DNA from: Paramuribaculum sp.
Lineage (GTDB): Bacteria > Bacteroidota > Bacteroidia > Bacteroidales > Muribaculaceae
NCBI GenBank assembly: GCA_029058705.1
Contig: JAIDXA010000192.1
Span: 1-21,303, forward strand
Length of the DNA: 21,303 nucleotides
Direction: 5' to 3'
The position numbers and the translations under genes were made by a program. Each line of letters starts with the position of its first letter. Within the stretch, counting starts at the first letter, position 1. Below are positions 6,132 through 14,415 of the stretch, in pieces. The notes under the pieces were generated by a model, which worked only from the letters and a program-made list of their open reading frames with translations, ran no database searches and had not been told where the DNA came from.

Positions 6132-8177
6132 TTATCTCAAAGTCCCGAGTCCGTTGCGGGACAGGTTGTTGTTCGGTGTGCGGTTGTAATTGTTCTTTTT
6201 CCGTTTTCCGAAAGGATCGTCAGGGTCGACTGCCGGATTTCCGAACTCGTCGTAGTATTGGTCGTCATCCTCTTCATCGCGCCTTTCAGACTCGCCTTTC
6301 CTGGCTTTGGGTTTGTTTTTCTTTATGTCGTTGGGCTTCTGCAGATCGACGGGGCTTTCATACAGGTCCCAGCTCTGCGCTATATCCCAATTCTTTTTCA
6401 GATTTATTTTTTTGGGGAAATAAAAGACATCTTCCGGCTGGATCGAATCGGCGACTGATCCTTTGTCCCACTTCCGGTTGTTGTTTGAATCCATGACAAG
6501 GCGGGCGAAATAAGTGGCCGGAAGCACGTGGATGAAATCGGCTTTCCCATCAGCAACGGTAACCGTATAGACCGGTGCATCCTGGGAGTTGAGAAGCTGA
6601 ACGAAGGCCGATGTGGAATCGAGTCCGGTGATGTTGAAGGTGATGTTGCCGTATTCCTCGACCGGACGCACTGAGAATTCGTAGGAGAGGTTGCCGATGT
6701 GGTGGTCATATATACCGACAATCGACAGGGTGTCGACCGTAAGCCGGTAGCGTGCTCCCGGCTTCCAGTTGTATGTTGCCGTAAGTCGTCTGGGATTGTA
6801 CTGCCCGGCAATTGTGAATGCCGGTTCGGTAACATCGGTCCAGACGGTGTCTTTTCCTTCTTTTATGGCCAGATGGAAAGCTTCAGGTCTGAAAGACCGG
6901 ATCGGCTCATCGGCCTCGAGAATTATTTGGGAATAGATCTCCGCCTGCGACCCGATGGACGATTTGATGTTGAGAAGATCTATTTTCGGAGCGGTTGCTG
7001 TCGAATCGGATTTCTCCTCTTTTTTCTTTCCGTCCTCTTTCTTGTTGTCTTTCTTTTTCTGAGGCCGGAGGGAGAAATTGAGCGTGTCGGTTGTCCATGA
7101 AAGCTGGTCGAGGGTGTCGGTGCGTAGGTAGGTTGCGGCGACATAGAGTGTGTCAAGGGCAATTACGGCAGAATCGGCGATCCAGTAGGTCAAGGTGTCG
7201 CGTGTGGCTGATGCCTCGAGTACAGAACGCAGGCCGAAGTCTTCTCCGTCAAACGGGCCTCCGACGAATCGCATCGAAGGGAGTGTGTCGGACGCCGCGC
7301 CCATCTCGAGGTTTATGATGTGGCGCTGGCGACGCTCGTTTTTGCTCATATACTGTGACTTGTAGTTCTCGTTGAACCATGTCAGCAGGATGTCGTTAGG
7401 AGCGAACACAGTCACTTCGCGCATGACGATCGAATCGGCCGAGCCATCGGCTGTCTTTAGAGTATCGCTGACTTGCGCGCGCGAAGCGGTCGGAGATATG
7501 GTTACGGGATAAAATGCGATGTCTTCCGAGCGATCCCATTTGTTGTCGCGGTTGACATCGTTGATCGCGAATATATGGTAGTCGCCCGGTTTCAGGTTGC
7601 GTATGGTGAATTGCCCGAGCTGATTGGTGCGGGTGATCCTGTCGAACGGGAGGGTTGTCAGAGCCGAGTCTGCGAGGTTCGAGTGGACTCCGACGAGCAT
7701 TGACTGCGCGGGTTCGAGATTTTCGGCGGCAAAAACCATTCCTGAAATCGAGAGGGTGTCGAGTGTGGGGCCTGTCGAGAAATCAAGGGCAAAACCGTCA
7801 ATCTGGTTTCCTTCGTTCAGATCTTTTATGGCGTCTGTGAAGTCGAGGGTATAGGTGGTGTTCTCGCGCAAGGAGTCCTGAAGCATCACGGTTACGCGGT
7901 GGCCGACACCGGTCACTTTAGCCGGAGTTTTCTGGGCGGGTGAAATAACGACTTTGTTCAGCGGGTCGTCGACCTGGATGTTTTCGTTGAATTCGATTAT
8001 TATGCGGTCGGATGAGACGTTTAGCTGTCCGGGCGCCGGATTGCTTTTGATAAAGACCGGCGGATCTTCGTCGATGGGGCCGCCTTCGGGACGTCCCATG
8101 CTTGCGCAGGCGGCGGCGATGACGGTGAGGATCGCGAGCAACGGCCACCGGAGATATGTCAGGTTCTGATTTTTCAT
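6132..8177 (-). CDS. Bacterial Ig-like (Big_5) domain lipoprotein
   Basis: The 681-residue protein starts with a lipoprotein signal: a hydrophobic stretch ending AAAC, with C24 as the lipidated cysteine, then ASMGRPEGGP. A Big_5-type Ig domain follows (about 38-135; DPPVFIKSNPAPGQLNVSSDRIIIEFNENI). Further beta-rich modules contain two EF-hand-like loops, DVNRDNKWD (207-215) and DSNNNRKWD (563-571), each after a GDYHIF- or TYFARL-type strand. There is a Lys/Glu-rich stretch at 373-389 and a highly charged tail (about 619-660). Such lipoproteins are common, conserved and uncharacterised in Bacteroidales; structural or envelope-assembly roles are plausible. The ATG at 8177 directly precedes the signal. 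An in-frame TTG at 8249 sits in the promoter box. The gene leads a cluster with rex. Confidence 0.85.
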   Translation of the reverse strand: MKNQNLTYLRWPLLAILTVIAAACASMGRPEGGPIDEDPPVFIKSNPAPGQLNVSSDRIIIEFNENIQVDDPLNKVVISPAQKTPAKVTGVGHRVTVMLQDSLRENTTYTLDFTDAIKDLNEGNQIDGFALDFSTGPTLDTLSISGMVFAAENLEPAQSMLVGVHSNLADSALTTLPFDRITRTNQLGQFTIRNLKPGDYHIFAINDVNRDNKWDRSEDIAFYPVTISPTASRAQVSDTLKTADGSADSIVMREVTVFAPNDILLTWFNENYKSQYMSKNERRQRHIINLEMGAASDTLPSMRFVGGPFDGEDFGLRSVLEASATRDTLTYWIADSAVIALDTLYVAATYLRTDTLDQLSWTTDTLNFSLRPQKKKDNKKEDGKKKEEKSDSTATAPKIDLLNIKSSIGSQAEIYSQIILEADEPIRSFRPEAFHLAIKEGKDTVWTDVTEPAFTIAGQYNPRRLTATYNWKPGARYRLTVDTLSIVGIYDHHIGNLSYEFSVRPVEEYGNITFNITGLDSTSAFVQLLNSQDAPVYTVTVADGKADFIHVLPATYFARLVMDSNNNRKWDKGSVADSIQPEDVFYFPKKINLKKNWDIAQSWDLYESPVDLQKPNDIKKNKPKARKGESERRDEEDDDQYYDEFGNPAVDPDDPFGKRKKNNYNRTPNNNLSRNGLGTLR

Positions 8178-8246
8178 CAATAGTCGGAATTGGGTCGATT
8201 GAATGGCCGGATGCCTGTTTTTTTTGTGCAATCCGAAGCCTTTCTG

Positions 8247-8254
8247 CAAAGTTA
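8247..8254 (-). promoter_or_regulatory. -7 box of the lipoprotein/rex cluster
   Basis: On the minus strand TAACTTTG (8254-8247) matches the Bacteroidetes TAnnTTTG box exactly. Transcription would start near 8240, about 63 bases before the ATG at 8177. No good TTTG was found at the -33 position, so the call rests on one box and its location. Confidence 0.45.
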
Positions 8255-8324
8255 GGGGTTATGGGTGAATTATGGAATTTTTTAGTTATTTATTTGATCG
8301 TGGCGAAAGCTGTTTTCACAGATT

Positions 8325-8527
8325 CTAAGAGAGTGTTTGAATTTAAACCGCGTTAACAGTAAAACGCATGAACGGCAGAACCTTCAAAATAATCCTGAGG
8401 TCTTTTTTGGCGAATTCCGCCAAGTCTCATCAGTCGCATAGCCCGCTATGCTCCCTCTTCAACTCGCGGAATTCGTTCAAAAAATTTCCTCAGTCTTAAT
8501 TTGATTTAATTCCAAACACTCTCTAAG
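8325..8527. repeat. MITE-like palindromic intergenic repeat
   Basis: Imperfect terminal inverted repeats bound the element. AGAGAGTGTTTG at 8328-8339 pairs perfectly with CAAACACTCTCT at 8513-8524, and the match extends outward to 14 of 15 bases (8325-8339 against 8513-8527). Inside is a long nested hairpin: CTGAGG (8395-8400) with CCTCAG (8488-8493), six T (8403-8408) with six A (8479-8484), CGAATTCCGC (8411-8420) with GCGGAATTCG (8466-8475), and an apical GCATAGC (8436-8442) with GCTATGC (8445-8451). No reading frame fills it and no transposase lies nearby. It resembles a non-autonomous mobile element or dispersed repeat. Only one copy is visible here. Confidence 0.7.
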
Positions 8528-8678
8528 TAACGGTTTAAGTTGGATTCCGCTTTCCCGACATAAGCAGATATTGGGGAATGGGGGCTTAATTGTGTAATTA
8601 TTGGAAAAGGGGAGTGAAAAGGCAAAAAATCATGAAAAAAACCTTCATTGAGATAGCGGTCGGAAATGGAATTCTGCT

Positions 8679-8686
8679 TAAATTTG
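8679..8686 (+). promoter_or_regulatory. Probable -7 box of the TPR-barrel-pyrC-que cluster
   Basis: TAAATTTG fits TAnnTTTG exactly and lies in the only long non-coding stretch upstream of the eight-gene cluster. It would give a start near 8693 and a leader of about 114 bases. No matching TTTG lies at -33. A weaker alternative, TGGATTTG at 8751-8758, sits closer to the gene. Confidence 0.35.
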
Positions 8687-8718
8687 TGGCAAATTACGGA
8701 TGATGCGGATAAATCCGG

Positions 8719-8739
8719 CGGCATTGTCCTTTAATGCCG
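8719..8739 (+). other. Hairpin in the leader of the TPR-protein gene
   Basis: CGGCATT (8719-8725) and AATGCCG (8733-8739) form a perfect 7-bp stem with a 7-base loop, about 67 bases before the ATG at 8807. No T-run follows, so it is not a terminator. Whether it has a role in translation or stability is unknown. Confidence 0.4.
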
Positions 8740-8806
8740 GTCCACTGGGATGGATTTGACAGTCTCCGGAGTTTTTGAAAATAAGAATTCATTCCTGAAT
8801 CACACG

Positions 8807-11794
8807 ATGAAAAGAAGAATTGTAATAAGTGCAATGGTTGCTGCTTCGATTCTGGGAGCGCCGTCGTCTGACGCCCAGATCAACAGCGCTTCCGCTGCCG
8901 GTTATATGGCGCGCGGTGTTGCCATGTACAACGATAAGAATTATGAGGGATGTCTGGATCAGCTTCTTCATGTGAGAAATCTCGATCCGGAAACAGCCCA
9001 GCAGGAAGAGGCTCTCTATTATATAGCCATGTCCACACTTTATTGCGGTGATGACGAGGCTATTGACATTCTGCGGGATTATCTGCGCCGCTATCCCCAG
9101 AGCCCACGTTATTGTGATGTAGTCGTGGCTACAGGCGATTATTTCTTTACGCGCGGATCTTATGCAGAGGCTCTCGAAGCCTATCAGAAAGTCAGCCCTG
9201 AATCTCTTGCTGATGACCGCAGGGATGAAATGCTCTACCGCAAGGCATATTCGCTGATGCTTCTGAGCGACAATTCCAATGCGCGTGAAATTTTCGAAGA
9301 ACTGACATCCTCGCGTGAGTATGGAAATGCCGCAACGTTTTATCTGGCCTATCTGTCGTATCTTTCCGGAAACTATGACAAGGCGATGGCCTATTTCAGA
9401 AAGGTTGACACTTCGCGTGATCCCGGAACCGCGGCCGATTATTATATAAGCCAGATCTGTTTTGTTGACAAAGACTATTCCCAGGCGCTCATGCTTGCAA
9501 GGAAAGTTCTTGAGAGCGGCGACTGTGTGCCGCAGTTCCGTCCGGAAATGAACCGTGTGGCGGGAGAGTCTCTCTACAATATGGGAAATGAACGCGACGC
9601 GCTGCCTTATCTGAAAGCCTATGTCAGAGAATCGGCCGACGTGCGTCCGAGTGCATGCTACATTCTCGGGGTCAGTGAATTCAAGGCAAACAATTATAAG
9701 GCAGCGGCAGACATGCTGCGTCAGGCCACTGATATGCCCGATGCCATGGGACAGAGCGCCTATCTCTATCTGGGGCAGTGTTATGTCAAGACCGGAAATC
9801 GCGACGGCGCCCTGATGGCTTTTGAAAACGCTTATCGCGACAGCTATGACGAACGCCTTGCAGAAGAGGCATTTTATAATTATATCGTCGCCCGGGTCGA
9901 CGGTGGACGTGTTCCATTCGGCAAATCAGTCAGCATGATGGAGGAATTTCTGAAGAAGTATCCACGGTCGCGCTATGCCGACGACATACGGCAGAATCTT
10001 GTCACGGGGTATATGAGCGACAATGACTACGAAAGCGCATTGCGCATCATCGATTCGACTCCAGCCCCATCGCAATCGATGCTGACTGCCAAACAGCGGG
10101 TGCTGTTTATGATGGGAACACGCGACTATCAGTCGGGACGCACATCCCAGGCCATCGACTATCTGAAACAGGCTTCCGGAATAGGCAACGGCGACAGCTC
10201 CCTGCGCAGTCAGAGTTTGCTCTGGCTGGGCAATGCATGTCTTGATGCCGGCCAGCTCGAAGAGGCGGCCGAAAGCTATCTCGGTTATCTTCAGCTTGCG
10301 CCTTCAGGCGATGTCAACCGTCCGCTGGCATATTATAACCTCGGATACACGCGATTCCGTCAAAGCCGTTGGGACGATGCGGTCAAGGATTTCCGCAGAG
10401 TTGCTGACGCATCGGGTTCCACAAAGAAAATGAAGGCCGACGCGCTTAACCGTCTGGCCGATTGCCTTTACTACAAGGAGCGACCCGGAGAGGCTGCCAC
10501 GGTCTATATCCAGGCCTATGAGACAAGTCCTGAGTCGGGCGATTATGCCCTTTACCGTGCGGCGCTGATGAAAGGCCGTCAGGGCGATAATGTCGGCTTG
10601 ATCGACGCCATGGACGACATGATGAGGCGCTTCCCGAATTCACCCCTTGTCCCGGCAGCTATGCTTGAGCAGGCGCAGGCTTTTGTGGCATTGGACCAGA
10701 CGGCCGACGCTGTGGAGACCTACAGCGCATTGGCAAAAGCCTATCCGAACTCATCTCAGGGACGAAACGCCTCTCTGCAGCTTGCGGTCACACAGCTTAA
10801 CGCCGGACACCGAAACGAGGCCATCGCTTCCTATAAGGACGTTGTCAGGAACTTCCCGACCAGCGAAGAGGCGCAGACGGCCATAGACGACCTCCGTCAG
10901 ATCTATGCCGCCGATGGAAAACTCGCCGATTTCGCTGAGTTTGTCAGCTCTGTGCCTAACGCCCCCCAGCTCGACCCGTCGACTCTTGACGAAGCCGCAT
11001 TCCAGGCTGCAGAAACAGACTATGTCGACAGTCAGCGCATAGGTAAAATGTCGGACTATATAGCCGATTATCCTCAGGGAGCGTATCGTCCGCAGGCTCT
11101 GTATTACATGGCCGAATATGCATCGAACGAAGGCGACAGTCCGTCGGCGCTCGACTGTATAACCACCATACTGACCGATTATCCCGATTCGGATGTGGCC
11201 GAAGACGCCTTGTTGCTTAAGGCCGACAATGAATTGAATCAGGGAAAACCGGAAGTGGCTCTTAATTCCTATCGGGAACTTGAGCGCCGGGCGTCATCTC
11301 CGCGCATTCTCAACGAAGCCCGTATGGGAGTGTTGCGTTCGAGCCTTGATCTGCGGCATTACGACGATGTCATTGCGACTTCCGATAAGATAATATCGAC
11401 ATCCGCTCCCGGAACCGCTGATCTTGAAGAAGTCAGGTTCAGCCGGGCAGAAGCGCTTGACGCAAAAAACAGAGTTGCGGAAGCTTATGAGATATGGTCT
11501 GATCTTGCCGGAACTCCGAGCGACGTCTATGGGGCGAAAAGCGCAGTCTACATGGCTCAGTCCCAGCTTGCCGGAGGCGATGCCGAGTCGGCCCGCAAGA
11601 CGGCTGACGCCCTGATAAATGCCGGAACTCCCCATAACTACTGGCTTGCCCGTGCTTTCATTGTCCTGTCAGACGCGCTTCGCGCCCAGAACAAAGAGTT
11701 CGAGGCCAATGAATATCTTAAAAGTCTTAAGGCTAATTATCCGGACGACGACGAGGATATTTTCCTGATGATTTCCGATCGTCTCAACCGTTAA
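8807..11794 (+). CDS. Large secreted TPR-repeat protein
   Basis: The 995-residue protein begins with a signal peptide (MKRRIVISAMVAASILG..., likely cleaved near residue 23). The remainder, from about residue 30, is almost entirely tandem tetratricopeptide repeats. Recognisable units include AMYNDKNYEGCLDQL, GSYAEALEAYQKV, GNYDKAMAYFRKV, GRTSQAIDYLKQA, GQLEEAAESYLGYL, SRWDDAVKDFRRVA and GKPEVALNSYREL. Several units have the YPxS... turn seen in BamD/YbgF-type TPRs, so it is probably a periplasmic or outer-membrane-associated scaffold. The ATG at 8807 was chosen over one at 8750 because the latter adds 19 polar residues before the signal peptide. It is the first gene of the cluster, and a beta-barrel gene follows after 17 bases. 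Its partner and function are unknown; the neighbouring barrel is the obvious candidate. Confidence 0.9.
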   Translation: MKRRIVISAMVAASILGAPSSDAQINSASAAGYMARGVAMYNDKNYEGCLDQLLHVRNLDPETAQQEEALYYIAMSTLYCGDDEAIDILRDYLRRYPQSPRYCDVVVATGDYFFTRGSYAEALEAYQKVSPESLADDRRDEMLYRKAYSLMLLSDNSNAREIFEELTSSREYGNAATFYLAYLSYLSGNYDKAMAYFRKVDTSRDPGTAADYYISQICFVDKDYSQALMLARKVLESGDCVPQFRPEMNRVAGESLYNMGNERDALPYLKAYVRESADVRPSACYILGVSEFKANNYKAAADMLRQATDMPDAMGQSAYLYLGQCYVKTGNRDGALMAFENAYRDSYDERLAEEAFYNYIVARVDGGRVPFGKSVSMMEEFLKKYPRSRYADDIRQNLVTGYMSDNDYESALRIIDSTPAPSQSMLTAKQRVLFMMGTRDYQSGRTSQAIDYLKQASGIGNGDSSLRSQSLLWLGNACLDAGQLEEAAESYLGYLQLAPSGDVNRPLAYYNLGYTRFRQSRWDDAVKDFRRVADASGSTKKMKADALNRLADCLYYKERPGEAATVYIQAYETSPESGDYALYRAALMKGRQGDNVGLIDAMDDMMRRFPNSPLVPAAMLEQAQAFVALDQTADAVETYSALAKAYPNSSQGRNASLQLAVTQLNAGHRNEAIASYKDVVRNFPTSEEAQTAIDDLRQIYAADGKLADFAEFVSSVPNAPQLDPSTLDEAAFQAAETDYVDSQRIGKMSDYIADYPQGAYRPQALYYMAEYASNEGDSPSALDCITTILTDYPDSDVAEDALLLKADNELNQGKPEVALNSYRELERRASSPRILNEARMGVLRSSLDLRHYDDVIATSDKIISTSAPGTADLEEVRFSRAEALDAKNRVAEAYEIWSDLAGTPSDVYGAKSAVYMAQSQLAGGDAESARKTADALINAGTPHNYWLARAFIVLSDALRAQNKEFEANEYLKSLKANYPDDDEDIFLMISDRLNR

Positions 11795-11811
11795 TCATTA
11801 CGCACTCAACA

Positions 11812-13629
11812 ATGTCAAACTCAATGAATAAAATCATGGCATCTCTGCGCCGCTGTTCGGCGGTTGTCCTGCTGTCTGTATGCGGGGCTGTGTCGGCTCA
11901 GGAAAATCTGAACCAGGAAATCACAGTGGCCCACCACGAGGAGGTGCGTCCGACTGACGCTGTAAAACTGAACATAACGCCGTCTGTCACCATGCCGGCA
12001 CTCCAGAACAAATCGCTTGGCTATGGGACCCGTCAGATCAAGATAGGGGTGCCGTCGTCGATTGCGGCGCTTGCGCCGGCCGCTTATGCCGACACGATCT
12101 ATCGGTCACCCTACCGGGGATATGCGGCTCTCGGTTATTTTCCGGCTTTCAATCTGGGCGCTTCGGCCGGCTACAAGTTTATTGACAACGATCGTGTCAG
12201 GCTCAACGGATGGATGCAATATGACGGGCGAAGCTATCGGGTCGATATGCCTTTTGCCGGCGAAGGATCGCCATTCACAAGCGTAAGAATGCGTAAGAAT
12301 ATCGCGACGCTCGGCGCGACGCTCCACAGCGCTGTCGGTCGTGAGTCGTTTGTCGATGTGGCGCTCGACTATACGTTTGCATCCTACAACACACCTTCAT
12401 ATAAAGTCGAAAAAGAAACATCGGCGTTGATTCCGGCCATGGAAAATCAAAATGTCCATAGGCTCAACATCCAGTCGCTATGGACAATGACCCATGGAAT
12501 ATGGGATACGGGGATTGGCCTGAAATACGGACATTTCGCTTATGGCAACCATATAGCCGGACCTCAGGCGATGAATCCTGAAATTCCTCTTCCGGATATT
12601 TTCAATATGGCATCGGCTTTTGATCCTGTGAGGGAAAACCGATTTGCCGTCAGGGCTTTTGCTTCGGCAAAAGTGCTTGGCGCTCAGTCTGCCGGACTTG
12701 AGATGTCTTTTTCCCATTTAGCGAATACAACCTGTTCGGAACTCAGGGAGCTGCCATATGATCCGGTCGGAATCTATGAGACGCGGGGCTCGTGGGGACA
12801 CGGACTGTTGTCGCTCCGTCCGTATTATCGCACGACATGGAAACATATTGTTCTTGATCTCGGGCTTAATCTCGATTTCACCTTCAACGCAGGCAAGGTG
12901 TTCCATATATCTCCGGCCGCGCAGGCTTCATGGAAACCGAGCAACTTTGTGACGCTTTATGTAAAGGCCAATGGCGGCGAGCGGCAGAATACACTCGCGA
13001 CTCTGTTTGACGTGAGCCCCTATGCGATGCCGAACCTTGCCTACCGTGATTCCCATGTGGTTCTTGACGGAGAAGTCGGTGTGACGGTAGGGCTGTTCAA
13101 AGGCTTCTATTCGCAGTTGTCGGCAGGCTATGCCGTAGCCAACGACTGGCTGATGCCGTTGAACCTCGATTACTATCAGTCGGTTTTCGAGAAAGTAAAC
13201 ATGAAAGGCTATAAATTCCACCTGGGACTCGGCTACCGCTATCGCAGCCTGTTTGAGATCGGAGGCAACGTGGAGTTCTCCCCTCAGAAAGCCGACAGAG
13301 GCTATTATCTGTGGCGCGACCGTGCCAGATTCGTCGCCGACGCCCGTCTGAGAGTGACACCGGTAGAACCGCTCGACGTGACTGTCGGGTGGGAGTTCAG
13401 AGGATCACGTAAGGCCATGACCCGTACAATGGGAGCGTTTTCGGCCGAACAGAACATGATTTCGCTCGGAAACGTTAATAATCTGTCGCTGGGTGCCACT
13501 TATCGTCTGACACCGCGATGGACGCTCTGGGGCAGCGTTGAAAATCTTCTTAATCACCATTATGCGCTCGTCAGTATGCTCCCGTCGCAAGGCGTAGCCG
13601 GACTTGTCGGGGCAAGCTATAAATTCTAA
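11812..13629 (+). CDS. Plug-less TonB-receptor-like outer-membrane beta-barrel
   Basis: The 605-residue protein has a cleavable signal peptide (about residues 1-29, ending VSA). A short linker follows, then many alternating strands rich in aromatic and Gly residues, such as YAALGYFPAFNLGASAGYKF, GYKFHLGLGYRYR and LSLGATYRLTPRWTLWGSVENLL. It ends in phenylalanine (LVGASYKF), as expected of a BAM-inserted barrel. The VENLLNHHY segment near the C terminus is characteristic of TonB-dependent receptors, but no TonB box or plug domain is visible and the protein is shorter than such receptors. The start at 11812 lies 17 bases after the TPR gene; an ATG at 11824 is also possible. The substrate is unknown. 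Immediate linkage to the TPR protein suggests a joint outer-membrane assembly or transport role. Confidence 0.85.
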   Translation: MSNSMNKIMASLRRCSAVVLLSVCGAVSAQENLNQEITVAHHEEVRPTDAVKLNITPSVTMPALQNKSLGYGTRQIKIGVPSSIAALAPAAYADTIYRSPYRGYAALGYFPAFNLGASAGYKFIDNDRVRLNGWMQYDGRSYRVDMPFAGEGSPFTSVRMRKNIATLGATLHSAVGRESFVDVALDYTFASYNTPSYKVEKETSALIPAMENQNVHRLNIQSLWTMTHGIWDTGIGLKYGHFAYGNHIAGPQAMNPEIPLPDIFNMASAFDPVRENRFAVRAFASAKVLGAQSAGLEMSFSHLANTTCSELRELPYDPVGIYETRGSWGHGLLSLRPYYRTTWKHIVLDLGLNLDFTFNAGKVFHISPAAQASWKPSNFVTLYVKANGGERQNTLATLFDVSPYAMPNLAYRDSHVVLDGEVGVTVGLFKGFYSQLSAGYAVANDWLMPLNLDYYQSVFEKVNMKGYKFHLGLGYRYRSLFEIGGNVEFSPQKADRGYYLWRDRARFVADARLRVTPVEPLDVTVGWEFRGSRKAMTRTMGAFSAEQNMISLGNVNNLSLGATYRLTPRWTLWGSVENLLNHHYALVSMLPSQGVAGLVGASYKF

Positions 13630-13632
13630 CCG

Positions 13633-14415
13633 ATGATGAATGAAATCACTTCAGTGACGCCGCGTGCGAAAGAATCGGACAGCGTCGTTATCATTCCGAC
13701 TTACAATGAGCGTGAGAATGTCGCGTCTATCATAGAGGCAGTCCTGCGCCAGCCGGTCAGAATGGATGTCCTGATAATTGATGACGGATCGCCAGACGGA
13801 ACGGCCGGAATTGTACGCGAGAAGATGAACGAACATCCCGGGCGCGTCCATCTCGTCGAGCGTTCGGGCAAACTCGGTCTCGGCACGGCATATATAGCTG
13901 GTTTCAAGTGGGCGCTTGAACGTCCGCACTACGAATATATCTTCGAGATGGATGCGGATTTCTCGCATAATCCCGATTCTCTGCCGGAACTCTACAAGGC
14001 CGTCAGCGAAGGTGGGGCCGATGTTGCTGTCGGATCGCGTTATGTTACCGGAGTCAACGTTGTCAACTGGCCGATGGGGCGTGTGATAATGTCATATTAT
14101 GCTTCTGTCTATGTCAGGAAAGTGACCGGAATGCATGTCCATGACACTACGGCAGGATTCGTATGCTATCGCCGCAATGTGTTGCAGACGATCGAACTCG
14201 ACAAAATCCGGTTCAAGGGTTATGCTTTCCAGATCGAGATGAAGTTCACCGCTGTCAAATGCGGTTTCCGGATCGCGGAAGTTCCGATCGTGTTTGTCAA
14301 CCGGGTTCTGGGTACGAGCAAGATGTCAGGTGGAATTTTCGGAGAGGCTTTTTTTGGTGTGATACGTTTGAAAATTTCAAGTTGGTTCAGAAAATACCCT
14401 AAACAGCATGAATAG
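13633..14415 (+). CDS. DPM1-like polyprenol monophosphomannose synthase (GT2)
   Basis: The 260-residue cytoplasmic glycosyltransferase of family GT2 resembles dolichol-/polyprenol-phosphate mannosyltransferase of the short, single-domain type, with no C-terminal membrane helices. VVIIPTYNERENV (18-30) opens the nucleotide-binding fold. IDDGSPDGT (49-57) binds the nucleotide. The metal-binding DxD is in FEMDADFSHNP (105-115), with D107 and D109. The later YRRNVLQ and KGYAFQIEMKF segments match the DPM1 C-terminal half. The enzyme would charge a polyprenyl phosphate with a hexose for protein or envelope glycosylation. Its donor is not proven: mannose is usual, glucose or GlcNAc possible. It begins 3 bases after the barrel gene (ATG at 13633 or 13636) and overlaps pyrC by 8 bases. 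Confidence 0.88.
   Translation: MMNEITSVTPRAKESDSVVIIPTYNERENVASIIEAVLRQPVRMDVLIIDDGSPDGTAGIVREKMNEHPGRVHLVERSGKLGLGTAYIAGFKWALERPHYEYIFEMDADFSHNPDSLPELYKAVSEGGADVAVGSRYVTGVNVVNWPMGRVIMSYYASVYVRKVTGMHVHDTTAGFVCYRRNVLQTIELDKIRFKGYAFQIEMKFTAVKCGFRIAEVPIVFVNRVLGTSKMSGGIFGEAFFGVIRLKISSWFRKYPKQHE

Larger units (their letters stand above)
8178..8806. other. Gene-free region with a divergent promoter, palindromic repeat and leader
   Basis: No convincing coding sequence lies in these 629 bases. Left to right they hold the leader and -7 box of the minus-strand lipoprotein gene (8178-8254), an AT-rich gap, the palindromic repeat (8325-8527), an AT-rich unassigned stretch (8528-8678) and the probable promoter and leader of the TPR-protein cluster (8679-8806). 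The 8528-8678 stretch showed no clear repeat or RNA motif. Confidence 0.7.

Noticed and set aside
8506..8724. 72-codon minus-strand frame between the palindromic repeat and the TPR gene
   Set aside because: It runs into the terminal inverted repeat, has no signal or domain, and lacks a promoter or start context.
8750..8806. Upstream ATG start for the TPR protein
   Set aside because: It would put 19 polar residues before an evident signal peptide that begins at 8807.
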